A DNA stretch of 8,787 bases. Origin: Firmicutes bacterium UBA1535 (GTDB lineage: Bacteria; Bacillota; Clostridia; Tissierellales; Sedimentibacteraceae). Position 1 is the first letter of the stretch. Each line of letters opens with the position of its first letter. Of the stretch, positions 1 through 6,334 are shown one piece after another. A model generated the notes under the pieces. That model saw only the letters and a list, made by a program, of their open reading frames with translations, was not told the origin of the DNA and made no database searches. Location of the stretch: contig DCPV01000264.1 in the NCBI GenBank assembly GCA_002323775.1, forward strand, positions 1 through 8,787, written 5' to 3'. A program made the translations under genes and the position numbers.

Positions 1-123
1 AGCATATCCCATAATCCAAATCATAGGATTTTTTGTAATGAACACAGAAAGTAACATCAGTACAAGCAAAATCGCTACATCTATAACTATTATTTTGTAT
101 TGCAATTTTATAACTTTTTCCAA
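1..123 (-). CDS. atpI: ATP synthase subunit I-like membrane protein, 5' end only
   Basis: This is a partial gene read on the minus strand and cut off by the left edge of the window, so only the first 41 codons are visible. The peptide begins with a short basic stretch (EKVIKLQYK) followed by a strongly hydrophobic segment (IIVIDVAILLVLMLLSVFI). A turn with Asn-Pro and the start of a second hydrophobic segment (MIWIMGYA) come next. That matches the hairpin-like membrane layout of the ATP synthase subunit I family. The main argument is position: it directly follows an atpZ-type gene in the same direction. Proteins of this family are thought to help c-ring assembly or Mg2+ handling. Start choice: an AAAGAGG Shine-Dalgarno sequence (minus strand, 137-131) is 7 bases from a TTG at 123-121 but only 1 base from an in-frame ATG at 129-127, so TTG is preferred. 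The family assignment is moderately secure because so little of the protein is present. Confidence 0.62.
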   Translation of the reverse strand, partial: MEKVIKLQYKIIVIDVAILLVLMLLSVFITKNPMIWIMGYA

Positions 124-142
124 AATCATACCTCTTTATTAA

Positions 143-361
143 TTATTTTTCTACAATAGAATTTATAATTATTCTGTAAACACTTAAAAAACCTGAAACT
201 ACTCCAAGTATAATAAATATAATTTTAAATATATTTCCACTATTAAACATATTATCAATCATGTTCCCCAAAAAAATTGATAACAGTAAAGTTGTAATGA
301 ATGTAACCCCTATTTGAGTTATTAAAACTAAATTTTTAAACATATTGAATTTATTATTCAT
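143..361 (-). CDS. atpZ: AtpZ/AtpI-family small membrane protein of the ATP synthase operon
   Basis: This is a complete 72-residue membrane protein. Two hydrophobic helices are visible, at about residues 9-33 (around LITQIGVTFITTLLLSIFLG) and 44-67 (around IFKIIFIILGVVSGFLSVYR). A short polar loop (DNMFNSGN) separates them. The Gln-Ile-Gly in helix 1, the Gly-x-x-(I/L)-Asp at its end, and the Gly-x-x-x-Gly-Phe...Tyr-Arg pattern in helix 2 are the hallmarks of the AtpZ (ATPase gene 1) family. In Bacilli and Clostridia such genes lie at the front of F1Fo ATP synthase operons. AtpZ has been linked to magnesium or calcium transport and c-ring assembly, but its role remains partly open. A promoter with a perfect TATAAT lies 44-72 bases upstream. 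The next gene (subunit I-like) starts about 19 bases after the stop codon. The Shine-Dalgarno sequence is weak (AAAAGAG, about 9 bases before the ATG). Confidence 0.85.
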   Translation of the reverse strand: MNNKFNMFKNLVLITQIGVTFITTLLLSIFLGNMIDNMFNSGNIFKIIFIILGVVSGFLSVYRIIINSIVEK

Positions 362-404
362 CTAAACTACTCTTTTTATTAATATAAATTTTAAACTTAC
401 TAAT

Positions 405-433
405 ATTATATATTAATTGCTAAATTTAGACAA
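405..433 (-). promoter_or_regulatory. Sigma-A-type promoter for atpZ-atpI (leftward)
   Basis: On the minus strand, TTGTCT (433-428) is followed by exactly 17 bases and a perfect TATAAT (410-405). Transcription would start near 398, giving a leader of about 37 bases before the atpZ ATG at 361. The sequence upstream of the -35 box (434-460) is almost pure A/T with short A and T tracts, which resembles an UP element. The -35 box matches TTGACA at four of six positions. No experimental support is visible. Confidence 0.7.
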
Positions 434-519
434 GTAATTTATTAAAAATTTTATATAATTAACATAACAAAGGCTTATTGTATAAAATTTCAAATATCAA
501 GGTAAGAAAATATATTTCT

Positions 520-547
520 GTTTTCCGGTTTAACTATTGCCGAAAAC
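520..547. promoter_or_regulatory. Bulged inverted repeat overlapping the glgB -35 box
   Basis: GTTTTCCGG (520-528) is complementary to CCGAAAAC (540-547) except for one extra C, which gives eight pairs around an 11-base centre. The right arm covers most of the -35 box (537-542). In DNA form it could be a binding site for a dimeric regulator. It lies upstream of the predicted transcription start, so it would not be part of the main glg transcript. The function is inferred only from symmetry and position. Confidence 0.35.
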
Positions 548-565
548 GGGTATAAAAGATATAAT
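537..565 (+). promoter_or_regulatory. Sigma-A-type promoter for the glgBCDAP operon
   Basis: TTGCCG (537-542), a 17-base spacer and a perfect TATAAT (560-565) form a near-consensus vegetative promoter. The predicted start is near 572, leaving a leader of about 59 bases before the glgB ATG at 631. It is the only strong promoter seen in front of the five glg genes, so the operon is probably read mainly from here. The surrounding sequence (TATAAAAGATATAATAAGAT) contains other TATA-like hexamers, so the exact -10 could be shifted by a few bases. Confidence 0.72.
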
Positions 566-577
566 AAGATATATGTA

Positions 578-589
578 CAAAATATTTTG
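578..589. promoter_or_regulatory. Perfect 12-bp palindrome in the early glgB leader
   Basis: CAAAATATTTTG reads the same on both strands. It lies about 6 to 17 bases after the predicted transcription start of the glg operon, a typical place for a repressor operator. In such A/T-rich DNA a palindrome of this size can arise by chance, so this is a candidate site only. I do not recognise the regulator. Confidence 0.3.
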
Positions 590-630
590 AAAGGCTTCAG
601 CTATAACAGGCTTGTAAAAAGGTAAATGCT

Positions 631-2544
631 ATGAAGAATAAAAACGAAGTTCAGATTTATTTATTTCATCAAGGTACAAATTACTATTCATACAAATTGC
701 TTGGAGCACATATTGCCGAAGATGATTCGGGGACTTTTTTCAGAGTTTGGGCACCAAAGGCAAAGAGTGTGCATGTTGTCGGTGACTTCAACAAGTGGCA
801 AAAAAATAAGCCTTATGAAATGAATTTAATCAGTGAGGGAGGCATATGGGAAGCTTTTATACCCAAGATTACTGCCGGACATCTCTACAAATATCTTATA
901 ACAACATCTGACGGACAAGAACTCTACAAATCAGACCCCTTTGCATTTTCATCACAAACTCAAACTGAGACTGCATCTATAGTACATAAAATAAACAATT
1001 ATCACTGGAGAGACGATAATTGGATTAAGTATAAAAAATCTTCAAATTTGTATGAGCAAGCGATAAACATTTATGAGCTAAACCTTAGTTCATGGAGAAA
1101 AAGAGATGATAATAGTTTATATACTTATAGGGAAATCGTTCCACATCTTATAAAACACCTAAAGGAGCATAGCTTTACACATATAGAGCTTATGCCTGTA
1201 ATGGAATATCCCTTTGATGATTCTTGGGGATATCAGGTTTCAGGATACTTTGCTCCAACCAAGCGTTTTGGCTCGCCGGAGGATTTAAAATATTTAATTG
1301 ACGAGTGCCATCAAAATGGCATAGCTGTGATTTTAGATTGGGTACCTGCTCATTTTCCAAAGGATTCTCATGGCTTATATATGTTTGACGGAGGATATCT
1401 CTATGAATACAGCGAAGAATGGCTTAGAGAAAATAAGGGCTGGGGTACTAACAAATTTGATTTTAGCAAAACAGAAGTTCAATCCTTTTTAATATCAAAT
1501 GCAATATATTGGATAGAAGAATTTCATGCTGACGGATTAAGAGTTGATGCTGTAAGCTCAATGCTGTATCTTAATTACGATAAAAAACAAGGAGAGTGGA
1601 TTCCTAACAAGCATGGAGGAAACGAAAACCTTGATGCAATTGCATTTTTACAAAAGCTCAATGAAGCAGTATTTAAGCTACACCCTAATACTATGATGAT
1701 TGCAGAGGAATCAACCGCATGGCCTATGGTTACAAAGCCTGTATATTTAGGTGGTCTGGGCTTTAATTTCAAGTGGAATATGGGCTGGATGAACGATATA
1801 CTTGAATACATGGAAACTGATCCTTTTTTTAGAAAATACAAGCATAAAAATATAACATTCTCCCTGCACTACGCCTTTAGTGAAAACTTTATACTCCCTC
1901 TGTCACATGATGAGGTAGTTCATGGGAAAAAATCTATCTTGGGAAAAATGCCCGGTGCATATGAAGAAAAATTTGCAAATGTCAGAGTTCTTCTTGCCTT
2001 TATGACGGCACACCCCGGAAAAAAGCTTAATTTCATGGGATTTGAAATAGGGCAGTTTACAGAATGGGATAATAACAAAGAAATTGAATGGTTTATGCTA
2101 AATTACGAATATCATAAAAAATTAAACATATATATTAAAGTCTTAAACGATTTTTATTTGAGGAGTTCAGAGTTATGGGAAATAGATTACTCCTGGGATG
2201 GATTTCAATGGATTTCAAATGATGATTTTGAACAAAACATAATTTCCTTTAAAAGAATAAATAAAGCTGGAGATGAAATAATTGCAGTTATTAACTTTTC
2301 TCCTGTTGAAAGATATCAATACAAAATCGGTGCTACTAAGGGTATTTATAAGGAGATTTTTAACAGCAATAATTTAGAATTTGGAGGTACTGGATCAGGA
2401 AATCACGATACCATTATTTCATCTGACGGAGAAATTCATGGTTATAACTCGCATATTTCACTTACCATACCACCCTTATCAGCAATATTTTTGAAAAAGG
2501 ATATAAATAACAAAACAGGAGGTAGAGTTTATGAAATTGACTAA
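631..2544 (+). CDS. glgB: 1,4-alpha-glucan (glycogen) branching enzyme
   Basis: GlgB (637 residues, GH13, cytoplasmic) cuts an alpha-1,4 chain and rejoins the piece through an alpha-1,6 bond, creating glycogen branches. An N-terminal CBM48-type beta domain lies at about residues 23-115 (GAHI...[20 protein letters not shown]). The catalytic barrel follows at about 140-500, with a C-terminal beta domain from about 510. All four GH13 regions are present: DWVPAHF (Asp236, His241), [10 protein letters not shown] (nucleophile Asp306), MIAEES (acid/base Glu359) and LPLSHDE (Asp427, transition-state stabiliser). [14 protein letters not shown] and KFANVR are also typical. At 637 residues it is the short form, lacking the extra N-terminal domain of the longer enterobacterial enzyme. 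The start ATG follows AAAAAGG (616-622) by 8 bases. It is the first gene of the operon, and its last 14 bases overlap glgC. Confidence 0.97.
   Translation: MKNKNEVQIYLFHQGTNYYSYKLLGAHIAEDDSGTFFRVWAPKAKSVHVVGDFNKWQKNKPYEMNLISEGGIWEAFIPKITAGHLYKYLITTSDGQELYKSDPFAFSSQTQTETASIVHKINNYHWRDDNWIKYKKSSNLYEQAINIYELNLSSWRKRDDNSLYTYREIVPHLIKHLKEHSFTHIELMPVMEYPFDDSWGYQVSGYFAPTKRFGSPEDLKYLIDECHQNGIAVILDWVPAHFPKDSHGLYMFDGGYLYEYSEEWLRENKGWGTNKFDFSKTEVQSFLISNAIYWIEEFHADGLRVDAVSSMLYLNYDKKQGEWIPNKHGGNENLDAIAFLQKLNEAVFKLHPNTMMIAEESTAWPMVTKPVYLGGLGFNFKWNMGWMNDILEYMETDPFFRKYKHKNITFSLHYAFSENFILPLSHDEVVHGKKSILGKMPGAYEEKFANVRVLLAFMTAHPGKKLNFMGFEIGQFTEWDNNKEIEWFMLNYEYHKKLNIYIKVLNDFYLRSSELWEIDYSWDGFQWISNDDFEQNIISFKRINKAGDEIIAVINFSPVERYQYKIGATKGIYKEIFNSNNLEFGGTGSGNHDTIISSDGEIHGYNSHISLTIPPLSAIFLKKDINNKTGGRVYEID
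2517..2523 (+). promoter_or_regulatory. Shine-Dalgarno sequence of glgC inside glgB
   Basis: AGGAGGT lies 7 bases before the glgC ATG and is read as codons near the end of glgB (the Thr-Gly-Gly stretch). Ribosomes finishing glgB at 2544 have just passed the glgC start at 2531, which favours translational coupling. Confidence 0.85.
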
Positions 2545-3685
2545 AAATGAATGTGTAGTAATGCTTCTTGCCGGTGGTCAAGGCAGCAGACTTGGTGATC
2601 TTACAAAAAAAATCGCCAAACCCTCAGTCCCCTTTGGTGGGAAATATAGGATAATAGACTTCCCCCTATCAAACTGTGTCAATTCAGGATTGTATACAAT
2701 TGGAGTGCTGACACAGTACCAGCCACTCGTTTTAAACTCCTATATAGGTGACGGCAAATCTTGGGATTTAGACAGAATGAATGGAGGTATTCACATTCTC
2801 CCACCATATCAAAGAGTTGGCGATTCTGAATGGTACTCCGGAACAGCTAACGCAATTTATCAGAATATTGATTTTATTGATATGTATGACCCTGACTACG
2901 TTTTAATTCTTTCAGGAGATCACATTTATAAGATGAACTACTCCTTGATGATTGATTATCATAAGGAAAAGGATGCGGATTGCACAATCTCCGTAATTAA
3001 CGTACCGCTTAAAGAAGCTTCAAGATTTGGTATACTAAGCTCAGATGATAGCGGAAGAATTGTAGATTTTGAAGAAAAACCAAAAAAACCTAAAAGCACT
3101 AATGCTTCAATGGGTATATATGTTTTTAAATGGTCTAAACTTAAAGAATATCTTGAAATAGATGACAAAAATATAAGCTCAACAAAGGATTTTGGCAAGG
3201 ATGTAATCCCGCTAATGCTTGGCAAAGGCGAAAAAATGTACTCCTATGAATTTGATGGCTATTGGAAAGATGTAGGAACAATTGAATCGCTTTGGGAAGC
3301 AAACATGGACTTGCTTGAGAACGGAGACTTAGATTTATCAAGCGATTGGATTATTTATTCAAAGCATGCAGAAAGACCACCTCAGTACATAAGTGCTAAT
3401 TCATCAGTTAAAAATTCAATTGTTTCAGAGGGTGCAGTAATATTTGGCTCGGTTGAAAATTCAATAATTTTTTCTGGTGTAGAAATCGGAGAGGGTGCAG
3501 CTGTAAAGGATTCAGTTATTATGGCAGATGTTACAATCAAAGAAGGCTCAACAGTAAACAACTCAATAATTGACGAGTCTGTTATAATCGGCGCTAATCT
3601 TAAAATTGGTACAGCAAAGGAAAAAAACTACGGAATAACTGTAATACCGAGAGATAGTATTATAAACAACATGCAGGAGGTTTAA
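2531..3685 (+). CDS. glgC: Glucose-1-phosphate adenylyltransferase (ADP-glucose pyrophosphorylase), catalytic subunit
   Basis: GlgC (384 residues) makes ADP-glucose and pyrophosphate from ATP and glucose-1-phosphate, the committed step of bacterial glycogen synthesis. The N-terminal nucleotidyltransferase domain (about residues 1-265) has the loop [10 protein letters not shown] (12-21), [19 protein letters not shown] (30-48) and WYSGTANAI (101-109). It also has LSGDHIYK with the metal-binding Asp130, the substrate-binding FEEKP with Lys183, and YWKDVGT with Asp247. The C-terminal part (about 285-360) is a left-handed beta-helix of hexapeptide repeats (for example [18 protein letters not shown]), used for oligomerisation and regulation. 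All catalytic positions I can check are intact, unlike in the adjacent glgD. In related Bacillota, GlgC alone is active but is stimulated or modulated when paired with GlgD. It overlaps glgB by 14 bases and is followed by glgD after one base. Confidence 0.97.
   Translation: MKLTKNECVVMLLAGGQGSRLGDLTKKIAKPSVPFGGKYRIIDFPLSNCVNSGLYTIGVLTQYQPLVLNSYIGDGKSWDLDRMNGGIHILPPYQRVGDSEWYSGTANAIYQNIDFIDMYDPDYVLILSGDHIYKMNYSLMIDYHKEKDADCTISVINVPLKEASRFGILSSDDSGRIVDFEEKPKKPKSTNASMGIYVFKWSKLKEYLEIDDKNISSTKDFGKDVIPLMLGKGEKMYSYEFDGYWKDVGTIESLWEANMDLLENGDLDLSSDWIIYSKHAERPPQYISANSSVKNSIVSEGAVIFGSVENSIIFSGVEIGEGAAVKDSVIMADVTIKEGSTVNNSIIDESVIIGANLKIGTAKEKNYGITVIPRDSIINNMQEV
3675..3681 (+). promoter_or_regulatory. 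Shine-Dalgarno sequence of glgD inside the glgC end
   Basis: AGGAGGT sits 5 bases before the glgD ATG and encodes part of the last residues of GlgC (Gln-Glu-Val). The stop codon of glgC and the start of glgD are separated by a single base (TAA-G-ATG). This suggests coupled, roughly equal synthesis of the two subunits. Confidence 0.85.
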
Positions 3686-3686
3686 G

Positions 3687-4805
3687 ATGAATGCTTTAGG
3701 AATTATATTCTCAGATATGCAGGAATGGAGCTTGACAGAACTAGCTTCACATCGTTCAATAGCAGCCATACCTTTTGGTGGCAGATACAGACTTATTGAT
3801 TTTCCATTATCCAACATGGTAAATTCAGGAATAAGCAATATATGCCTAATAACAAAAAGCAATTACAGGTCTCTAATGGAGCATATAGGCTCCGGAAAGG
3901 ACTGGGACTTATCGAGAAAAAAAGGCGGCATAATCATTCTTCCCCCTTTTGCAATGGGTGAAAATCACGGACTGTTCCAAGGAAGACTTGACGCCCTCAA
4001 GAGAGTTTTAGACTATATTTCATCTGCCAGTGAAAAATATGTTGTATTATCAGATTGCGATATGATTTACAACATTAACCTTAAGGATGTAATAAAATAT
4101 CATGTTGAAAAAAATTCAGATATAACAGCTGTATACACAAAATTTGCCTTAGACGAAAAATCCTCAGTGCATGAAATAACATACGAATTTGATGAGACCG
4201 GCAGAGCCAATGATATACTTGCCTATCCTGTTATAAGCGGTATTCATAATGTAGGTCTAAATACTTGGGTTATGAACAGAGATTTTTTAATATCTGTGAT
4301 ACGTGATGCAATAGCAAGAAATTCCAAGAATTTCAGCCATGATGTTCTTGCAAAAAAGGTTTCTTCTTTGAGAATTTACGGATACGAATACAGTGGATAT
4401 TTTGCACACATAGACTCATTGCAAAGCTATTATGATAACAGCCTTAAGTTATTGGATAAGAATAATCTTCAAAAGCTGTTTTATTCAGAAACTGGTCCAA
4501 TTTACACAAAAACAAAGGATTCATCACCAACAAAATACTGTAGCAATGCAAATGTTAAAAACTCTCTTGTAGCAAGCGGATGTACAATCGAAGGAACTGT
4601 AGAAAACAGCATAATATTTAGAGGAGTTAAAATTGGCAAAAATGCTGTCATTAAAAATTCAATAATCATGCAGCATGGAATAATAGGGGAAAATGCAAAA
4701 TTAGATTCAGTTATAACCGACACAGATGTCAAGGTTACAAACGGCAGAGTTCTCTTTGGTTATTCTAATTTTCCATTTTTTATAAAAAAATTATCAACTG
4801 TATAG
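3687..4805 (+). CDS. glgD: GlgD, degenerate (regulatory) ADP-glucose pyrophosphorylase subunit
   Basis: GlgD (372 residues) is a paralogue of GlgC with the same two-domain layout: a nucleotidyltransferase-like domain (about 1-260) and hexapeptide beta-helix repeats (about 285-355). It keeps the shared fold motif IPFGGRYRLIDFPLSN (28-43) but has lost active-site elements. The GGxGxRL loop is replaced by FSDMQEWSLTEL. The Gly of GDH is Cys in SDCDMIY (Asp125 kept), with His also changed to Met. No FxEKP lysine motif is present near 175-195. YWKDVGT has become YFAHIDS, so the catalytic Asp is replaced by His241. This pattern fits known GlgD proteins, which are weakly active or inactive alone and modulate GlgC in a hetero-oligomer. 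The tight junction with glgC supports a complex. The start is well fixed by the AGGAGGT 5 bases upstream. It is followed by the largest gap in the operon. Confidence 0.95.
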   Translation: MNALGIIFSDMQEWSLTELASHRSIAAIPFGGRYRLIDFPLSNMVNSGISNICLITKSNYRSLMEHIGSGKDWDLSRKKGGIIILPPFAMGENHGLFQGRLDALKRVLDYISSASEKYVVLSDCDMIYNINLKDVIKYHVEKNSDITAVYTKFALDEKSSVHEITYEFDETGRANDILAYPVISGIHNVGLNTWVMNRDFLISVIRDAIARNSKNFSHDVLAKKVSSLRIYGYEYSGYFAHIDSLQSYYDNSLKLLDKNNLQKLFYSETGPIYTKTKDSSPTKYCSNANVKNSLVASGCTIEGTVENSIIFRGVKIGKNAVIKNSIIMQHGIIGENAKLDSVITDTDVKVTNGRVLFGYSNFPFFIKKLSTV

Positions 4806-4840
4806 CTTTACATAAAAAAGACAGAGAGAAATAAAAAAAG

Positions 4841-4876
4841 AAAGGATAAGCACCAGTTCGGTGCGTGGTTATAATT
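4841..4876 (+). promoter_or_regulatory. glgA translation start region: distant Shine-Dalgarno sequence and hairpin
   Basis: The best Shine-Dalgarno sequence, AAAGGA (4841-4846), is about 30 bases from the likely glgA ATG (4877), much further than the normal 5-10 bases. Between them lies a perfect 5-bp stem, GCACC (4850-4854) and GGTGC (4860-4864), with loop AGTTC. ATAA (4846-4849) can also pair with TTAT (4869-4872), leaving GTGG bulged. Folding would bring the Shine-Dalgarno sequence close to the ATG; opening it would separate them. The stem is too short and has no following U-run, so it does not look like a terminator. Its role in controlling glgA translation is inferred. Confidence 0.45.
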
Positions 4877-6334
4877 ATGAATAAAATAAACATTCTTTTC
4901 GCAACATCAGAAGCTGCTCCATTTATAACAACAGGCGGTCTAGGAGAAGTATCAGGCTCACTGCCTAAAGCTTTAAAGGCAAAATATGGAGACGACATAG
5001 ACATAAGAATAATTCTCCCACTTTATCAAAGCATAGAAAACAGAGACGATTTTGAATATATTGGCAATACTATCGTTCATTTAGCATGGAGGCAGCAATA
5101 CTGCGGAGTATTCAAAAAGCTAGCAAATGGTGTTACATATTATTTCATTGATAATGAATACTATTTTAAAAGAAGTGATTGCTACGGTTATTTTGATGAT
5201 GGTGAAAGATTTGCATTCTTCTCGAAGGCAATACTCTCAGTCATATCTATGATTGATTTTTTACCTGACATAATACACGCAAATGATTGGCAAACAGCTC
5301 TTGTTCCAATCTATCTCAAAACTACTTATTCAAACTACGTTGATTATAGCAATATAAAAACAATATTAACAATACACAACATCGAATATCAAGGAATTTA
5401 TGACATTAAAATCGCCGAGGATATATTTGATATTCACGGAAGTGAAAAATCAATTATAGAATTTAATGGTGCTATAAATCTCATCAAGGGTGCACTAGAA
5501 ACAAGTGATATTATAAGTACTGTCAGTGAAAGCTATGCAAAGGAAATGCTTGACGATTATCACGCTCATGGCCTTGCAAGTATAGTAAATAGAAACTCTC
5601 ATAAATTAAGAGGTATCCTAAATGGAATTGACACTGATTTTTACAATCCTGAGACTGATAAGGCACTATTTGAAAATTACAATATAGATAGTATTCAGAA
5701 AAAATATATAAATAAAACAAGTCTGCAACAGCTTGTAAATTTACCAAAAAATGAAAAAATACCTGTTATTGGTATCGTCTCAAGGCTTGTAAAACACAAG
5801 GGCTTTGACCTCATAATATATGCGATTGATGAAATATTAAAAGAAAAAGTTCAGTTTATAATTCTTGGCAAGGGAGACAGAAATTACGAATTGCATTTTA
5901 AAGCACTTCAAGATATGTATAAAAACAAGCTCTCTACAAAAATAGATTTTAATCAAGACCTTGCGAGAAAATTATATGCCGGTGCTGATTTTATTTTAAT
6001 GCCATCCATAAGTGAGCCTTGTGGAATTGCACAGATGATAGCTTCTCGATATGGAACTGTTCCAATAGTTAGAGAGACAGGCGGTCTCAAGGATTCTATA
6101 AAGGATTGCAGTCTAGGCACTGGAAATGGCTTTACATTCTATAACGAAACCCCTCATGATTTAGTTTTAGCAGTTAAAAGAGCTTTACAGGTTTATGCAG
6201 ATGAAAATAATTTTAGAAAACTTATAGAGACTGTCATGTCTGTTGATTTTAGCTGGGAAAACTCAGCAATAAAATATTTTGAAATGTATAATAGCATACA
6301 TAACGGAGGACAAAATGATTCAATCAAAAATTGA
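4877..6334 (+). CDS. glgA: Glycogen synthase (ADP-glucose-dependent, GT5)
   Basis: GlgA (485 residues from this ATG) transfers glucose from ADP-glucose to the non-reducing end of alpha-1,4-glucan. It has the GT-B two-domain fold. The N-terminal domain (about 1-240) begins INILFATSEAAPF and contains HANDWQTALVP (135-145) and TIHNIEYQG. The C-terminal domain (about 290-470) contains GIVSRLVKHKG (299-309) with the conserved Arg303 and Lys308, and PSISEPCGIAQM with the likely catalytic Glu380. The second glycine motif RETGGLKD (399-406) follows. The N-terminal motif normally read KTGGLxD is TTGGLGE here, so the ADP-glucose-contacting Lys is Thr18. Start choice: a GTG at 4865 would add four residues (MVII), but the ATG gives the usual short N-terminus. 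The region upstream is unusual, with a hairpin between the Shine-Dalgarno sequence and the start. Its 3' end overlaps glgP by 20 bases. Family identity is secure; the exact start is somewhat less so. Confidence 0.94.
   Translation: MNKINILFATSEAAPFITTGGLGEVSGSLPKALKAKYGDDIDIRIILPLYQSIENRDDFEYIGNTIVHLAWRQQYCGVFKKLANGVTYYFIDNEYYFKRSDCYGYFDDGERFAFFSKAILSVISMIDFLPDIIHANDWQTALVPIYLKTTYSNYVDYSNIKTILTIHNIEYQGIYDIKIAEDIFDIHGSEKSIIEFNGAINLIKGALETSDIISTVSESYAKEMLDDYHAHGLASIVNRNSHKLRGILNGIDTDFYNPETDKALFENYNIDSIQKKYINKTSLQQLVNLPKNEKIPVIGIVSRLVKHKGFDLIIYAIDEILKEKVQFIILGKGDRNYELHFKALQDMYKNKLSTKIDFNQDLARKLYAGADFILMPSISEPCGIAQMIASRYGTVPIVRETGGLKDSIKDCSLGTGNGFTFYNETPHDLVLAVKRALQVYADENNFRKLIETVMSVDFSWENSAIKYFEMYNSIHNGGQNDSIKN
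6305..6310 (+). promoter_or_regulatory. Shine-Dalgarno sequence that fixes the glgP start
   Basis: GGAGGA lies 4 bases before the ATG at 6315 and is inside the glgA reading frame. The same frame stays open upstream to a TTG at 6279, but no Shine-Dalgarno sequence precedes that codon. The ATG at 6315 is therefore chosen, giving a 20-base overlap with glgA and probable translational coupling. Confidence 0.85.

Larger units (their letters stand above)
362..630. other. Divergent intergenic region between atpZ and glgB
   Basis: This 269-base stretch has no convincing gene on either strand. It holds two back-to-back promoters whose -35 boxes are about 103 bases apart, an A/T-rich block beside the atp promoter, and possible operator sequences around the glg promoter. 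Three AGGCTT copies (471-476, 592-597, 608-613) are also present. The leftward and rightward transcripts do not overlap, because the predicted starts are near 398 (minus) and 572 (plus). Confidence 0.75.

Noticed and set aside
626..634. Two-codon reading frame ATG-CTA-TGA overlapping the glgB start
   Set aside because: Its ATG is only 3 bases from the AAGG motif, too close for efficient initiation, whereas the glgB ATG is at the ideal 8 bases. Such mini-frames arise often by chance.
1575..1841. Open frame of 88 codons on the minus strand inside glgB
   Set aside because: It lies fully within the conserved catalytic part of glgB, has no ribosome binding site context of note and a composition typical of an antisense shadow frame.
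2959..3341. Two overlapping minus-strand open frames inside glgC
   Set aside because: They are antisense to well-conserved glgC sequence, are rich in Ser and Leu as expected for shadow frames, and resemble no known family.
3563..3862. Minus-strand open frame of 99 codons across the glgC-glgD junction
   Set aside because: It covers two real genes and their Shine-Dalgarno signal on the other strand, and shows no recognisable domain.
4756..4786. Possible internal promoter before glgA (TTGGTT and TATAAA)
   Set aside because: The spacer is 19 bases and the boxes are only partial matches. The TATA-like part is explained by A/T-rich codons at the end of glgD.
4850..4864. Hairpin after glgD considered as a transcription terminator
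   Set aside because: The stem has only five pairs and no T-run follows, so intrinsic termination is unlikely.
4865..4876. GTG start for glgA adding four residues (MVII)
   Set aside because: The usual GlgA N-terminus begins just before the INILF strand, which the ATG at 4877 supplies. The GTG also sits directly against the hairpin stem. It is not fully excluded.
4502..5004. Minus-strand open frames (4502-4732 and 4780-5004) over the glgD end and the glgA start
   Set aside because: They are antisense to hexapeptide repeats and to the glgA N-terminus, with no family resemblance. The second crosses the glgD-glgA gap but has no supporting start signal.
5523..5747. Minus-strand open frame of 74 codons inside glgA
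   Set aside because: It is antisense to glgA, its aromatic-rich composition is an artefact of the frame, and there is no ribosome binding site evidence.
6279..6314. Upstream TTG start for glgP adding 12 residues
   Set aside because: No Shine-Dalgarno sequence precedes it, while GGAGGA is correctly placed for the ATG at 6315.
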